From assembly GCA_019693395.1 (NCBI GenBank), contig JAAMXP010004334.1:1-21990 (forward strand): DNA of 21,990 bases, in the 5' to 3' direction. The notes below the pieces were generated by a model. That model had not been told where the DNA came from, did no database searches, and was given only the letters and a program-made list of their open reading frames with translations. The stretch comes from Ettlia oleoabundans. Taxonomy: Eukaryota > Chlorophyta > Chlorophyceae > Chlamydomonadales. Made by a program: the position numbers and the translations under genes. This document shows positions 19,668 through 21,990 of this stretch, in pieces. Position 1 is the first letter of the stretch. Each line of letters begins with the position of its first letter.

Positions 19668-21990
19668 ATGGCGGCGGGGCGCGTTTGTGCGGTCGCCCTC
19701 TGCCTGGTGCTGGTGGCGGCGGGGTGCATGGCCCAGGGTGAGTAAAGAAGCTGCCGGCCTGGCTGCAACCACGTCAGGCTGCCGCGCCGCCTGCTTGCTG
19801 GTTAATCTAGCATAGCACCGCCATTTCAGCACACTGCACCATGCTGCCTCCCTGCTGCATAGCTGACAAAATAGCTCGCCCCCTGCATCAAGCTTGGTGA
19901 GGGGGGTGAAGTGGGGTGGGGGTGCGGGTGGGAATGGGGAGGGAGAGGTGGGGCTCAGCGGTCGCACCATTATGCGATGGACGGATTGCTGCCTCACAAC
20001 AGCAAGCCTTCAGCAGAAGACCAGGAAGTTTGAGACTATCACCTTCATGATGGACGTCAGCGGCCCACCAATGCAGCAGACAGACGTGGTGGCTGGCCAG
20101 GCCTTTGTGACCAGGGAGGCATGCCTCACTCTGGAGCCGGCAGTGGGCACACGGTGCTGGAACCCGGCGACAGTTCCACCACACACCCTGTCCATGCAAT
20201 CTGTCATGCACGGCACTGTCGAAGCAGCTGGCCTGGGGTCAAGGCATCAGTATCAGCACGTTTAGCATCCGCATGCTGCATCAGCCACACAGTGGTGTGA
20301 ACAGTGACCCCGCTGAGTTGGTGGCTGGCAGATGAATATTCACAAGCGTACCCTGACCTGCCCCATGCAGGCCAGCATTCACCAATTCCTCCCTGTTCAT
20401 GCACCCCTCCTCTCCTCCCAACATCTGCAATTCATGCCGCTTCTGCCACCGGCTCTCTGGCCTCAGCTCAGTCTTCAGCTGTCTGACCTCAGCTGTCGCT
20501 CACATTCGCTCGCTTCCAAACACTGGTTTGCATCACAGCCTGACCTCCTTGTGTTTTGTGCTTCCCTGACCCACCTGCCCGCATGGGCATGCGCCTCCTT
20601 ACTCCCTTTTGCAGCCGATGCTCCCACCCCAGCCGCGCAGAAAACAGACCTGCTGCTGCTGGCGGCGGCTATTGACCCCGAGGACACACTGAACTGGAAC
20701 CCTAACACCGACGTCTGCACTGAGTGGGAGGGCATCACCTGTAATGCCCAGGGCCTGGTTCAGGAGATTGTCCTGATGAACAAGGTAACTTGGTGGCAAG
20801 GTTCTCATATCTCCGTGTCCTGTGTCACTGAATGTGGTTGGGCCATGGGTAAGCCTGAGCTTGCCGAGGCATGCAAATTGAACACATTTGATGCCTGCAT
20901 CGAGTGATGATGCTATGGGATCTCCCCACGTGTTCACATTTTCTGATGCTACCAGGTGTTGGTTGCTCTCTTTTCACCTGGTTCTGCCCATTGACATGCG
21001 AGTGTGTGGCCTGTGTTTTCGTGCAGGGCCTCACTGGGCAGCTGCCGCTTGATGAGCAGCTGTGGACCACGCTCAACACGCTGCAGAACTTCAACCTGTT
21101 TGGAAATGAGCTCAGGTGAGGGTCTGACTTGCATATGCGCCATATCATGCCAGACACCGCTGCGTGCACCTGGCTGAACAGAGCTGTTGCGTGTGCCTCT
21201 TTGTGCCAAGCACAAACACTGAGCAGCCGCAATGCGCATGGGAAACCACCCCTTGTAGCTCACGCTTACCCTGGTTGTGGTTGCTGATCCCCAACTCAAC
21301 ATCCCTACTCCGCCTGCCTGCCTGCCTGCAGCGGCTTCCTGCCGCCCCAAATGAGCGCTCTTACCACCATTCAGTTCATAGCACTGGGCAGCAACAATTT
21401 CGAGGGTGAGGCTGCATTTGTGTGTGGGCTGCTTTGCATGCAACACGAGATGCCAGCATCACAGCCCCCTCAGAGCTGTATGACTGTTGGCCGTGCTCTT
21501 CTGCGCCCTGCCCTCTCATACTCTTCCCCAATGTATTCACAAACTTGTCGCAGCGCTGAGAACATCGTGCACTGTCATGTTGCCTAGACTTGTATGTTGC
21601 GCATTCCTTGTGGCGCAGGCGTGCTGCCCGAGTCGTGGGGATCCCTGTCCCAGCTTCAAGGTCTGGACCTGTCCAACAACGATGTGTCCGGCGAACTGCC
21701 TGCCAGCTGGGGCAGTTTGGCCAACCTACAGGCCATGGATCTACAGGGCAACCAGCTGCAGGGAACAGTGCCAGATGCCTGGACTGGCATGGTGGCTCTG
21801 GATGCTCTATCTCTGGCAAACAACCCCGGCATGTGCAGCGCCAGTCCCACGTCAGCGGTGCAGCCCGCGACATACTACGGCCCCTGCGAGGGACCTTCAC
21901 CCCCGCTGCCAGGCATCAACCCAGACTATCCCATCCCCCCACCGCCAACACCTACACCTGTTCCGGTGCAGCCGCCACCAAGCCCCCAAC
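19668..21990 (+). CDS. Secreted leucine-rich-repeat protein with proline-rich extension, 5' part (runs off window)
   Basis: Exons: 19668-19737, 20615-20784, 21027-21115, 21332-21405, 21619 to beyond 21990. Phases close at all four introns, giving 258 codons so far. A signal peptide (MAAGRVCAVALCLVLVAAGC) is followed by an LRRNT-type cap: a Leu-rich helix, then W-x6-C-x2-W-x-G-x3-C (NWNPNTDVCTEWEGITC). Five plant-type LRRs follow (GLTGQLP, SGFLPPQM, GVLPESWGSLSQLQGLDLSNN, GELPASWGSLANLQAMDLQGN, GTVPDAWTGMVALDALSLANN), closed by a Cys-containing C-cap (GMCSAS...GPC). Next comes a Pro-rich, extensin-like stretch (PIPPPPTPTPVPVQPPPSPQ) that reaches the window edge. Short-LRR secreted proteins of this kind can be receptor-like ectodomains or wall-associated LRR-extensins; a kinase or membrane anchor, if any, lies outside. 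The first intron (877 bp) is much longer than the others. Confidence 0.88.

Noticed and set aside
1..21990. CRISPR arrays, bacterial operons, transposases, rRNA genes
   Set aside because: None seen. The gene structure is clearly eukaryotic with spliceosomal introns, and no regularly spaced repeats or transposase motifs were found.

Overview
The window is nuclear DNA from a photosynthetic eukaryote, most likely a GC-rich, intron-dense green alga of the Chlorella/Trebouxiophyceae type. The support is indirect. Every solid gene is cut into many short exons by introns of roughly 85-560 bp with GTG-rich donors and TGCAG-type acceptors. Two nuclear genes for mitochondrial respiratory-chain subunits have plant/alga-like sequences and N-terminal targeting peptides. 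There are also a plant-style LRR ectodomain and algal CHRD-domain surface proteins. The species cannot be named from sequence alone.

Layout, left to right. (1) 88-1198 (+): the 3' part of a CHRD-domain gene with an acidic linker and a GPI-anchor-like tail. (2) 2361-5678 (+): a paralogous gene with a signal peptide, two tandem CHRD modules, a His-rich and (Glu-Ala)n linker and a hydrophobic tail. An E2F-like site lies about 100 bp upstream. (3) 5679-9646: mostly without a convincing intact gene. It holds scattered, frame-broken coding-like pieces of a possible TMEM205/DUF4149-like membrane protein (6591 to about 7335) and further unrecognised membrane-protein-like pieces (about 7425-8378). (4) 9647-14608 (-): NDUFV1, the 51-kDa FMN/NADH-binding subunit of complex I. 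All 13 exons were worked out and give 464 codons. (5) 14609-14855: a 247-bp head-to-head intergenic promoter. (6) 14856-18321 (+): cytochrome c1 of complex III. All 9 exons were worked out and give 292 codons. (7) 19668 to the window end (+): the 5' part of a secreted LRR protein that runs into a proline-rich segment.

Functionally there are two themes. Genes 1, 2 and 7 encode probable cell-surface or secreted proteins. Genes 4 and 6 encode subunits of two complexes of the same electron-transport chain and start back to back from one short shared promoter, which suggests co-regulation. The most interesting features are the tandem CHRD cluster with its duplicated exon architecture, the NDUFV1/CYC1 divergent pair with an inverted repeat between them, and the frame-broken gene remnant. 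I did not find a convincing wholly new system. Exon boundaries were worked out by hand from splice signals and reading-phase bookkeeping and were not tested against transcripts.
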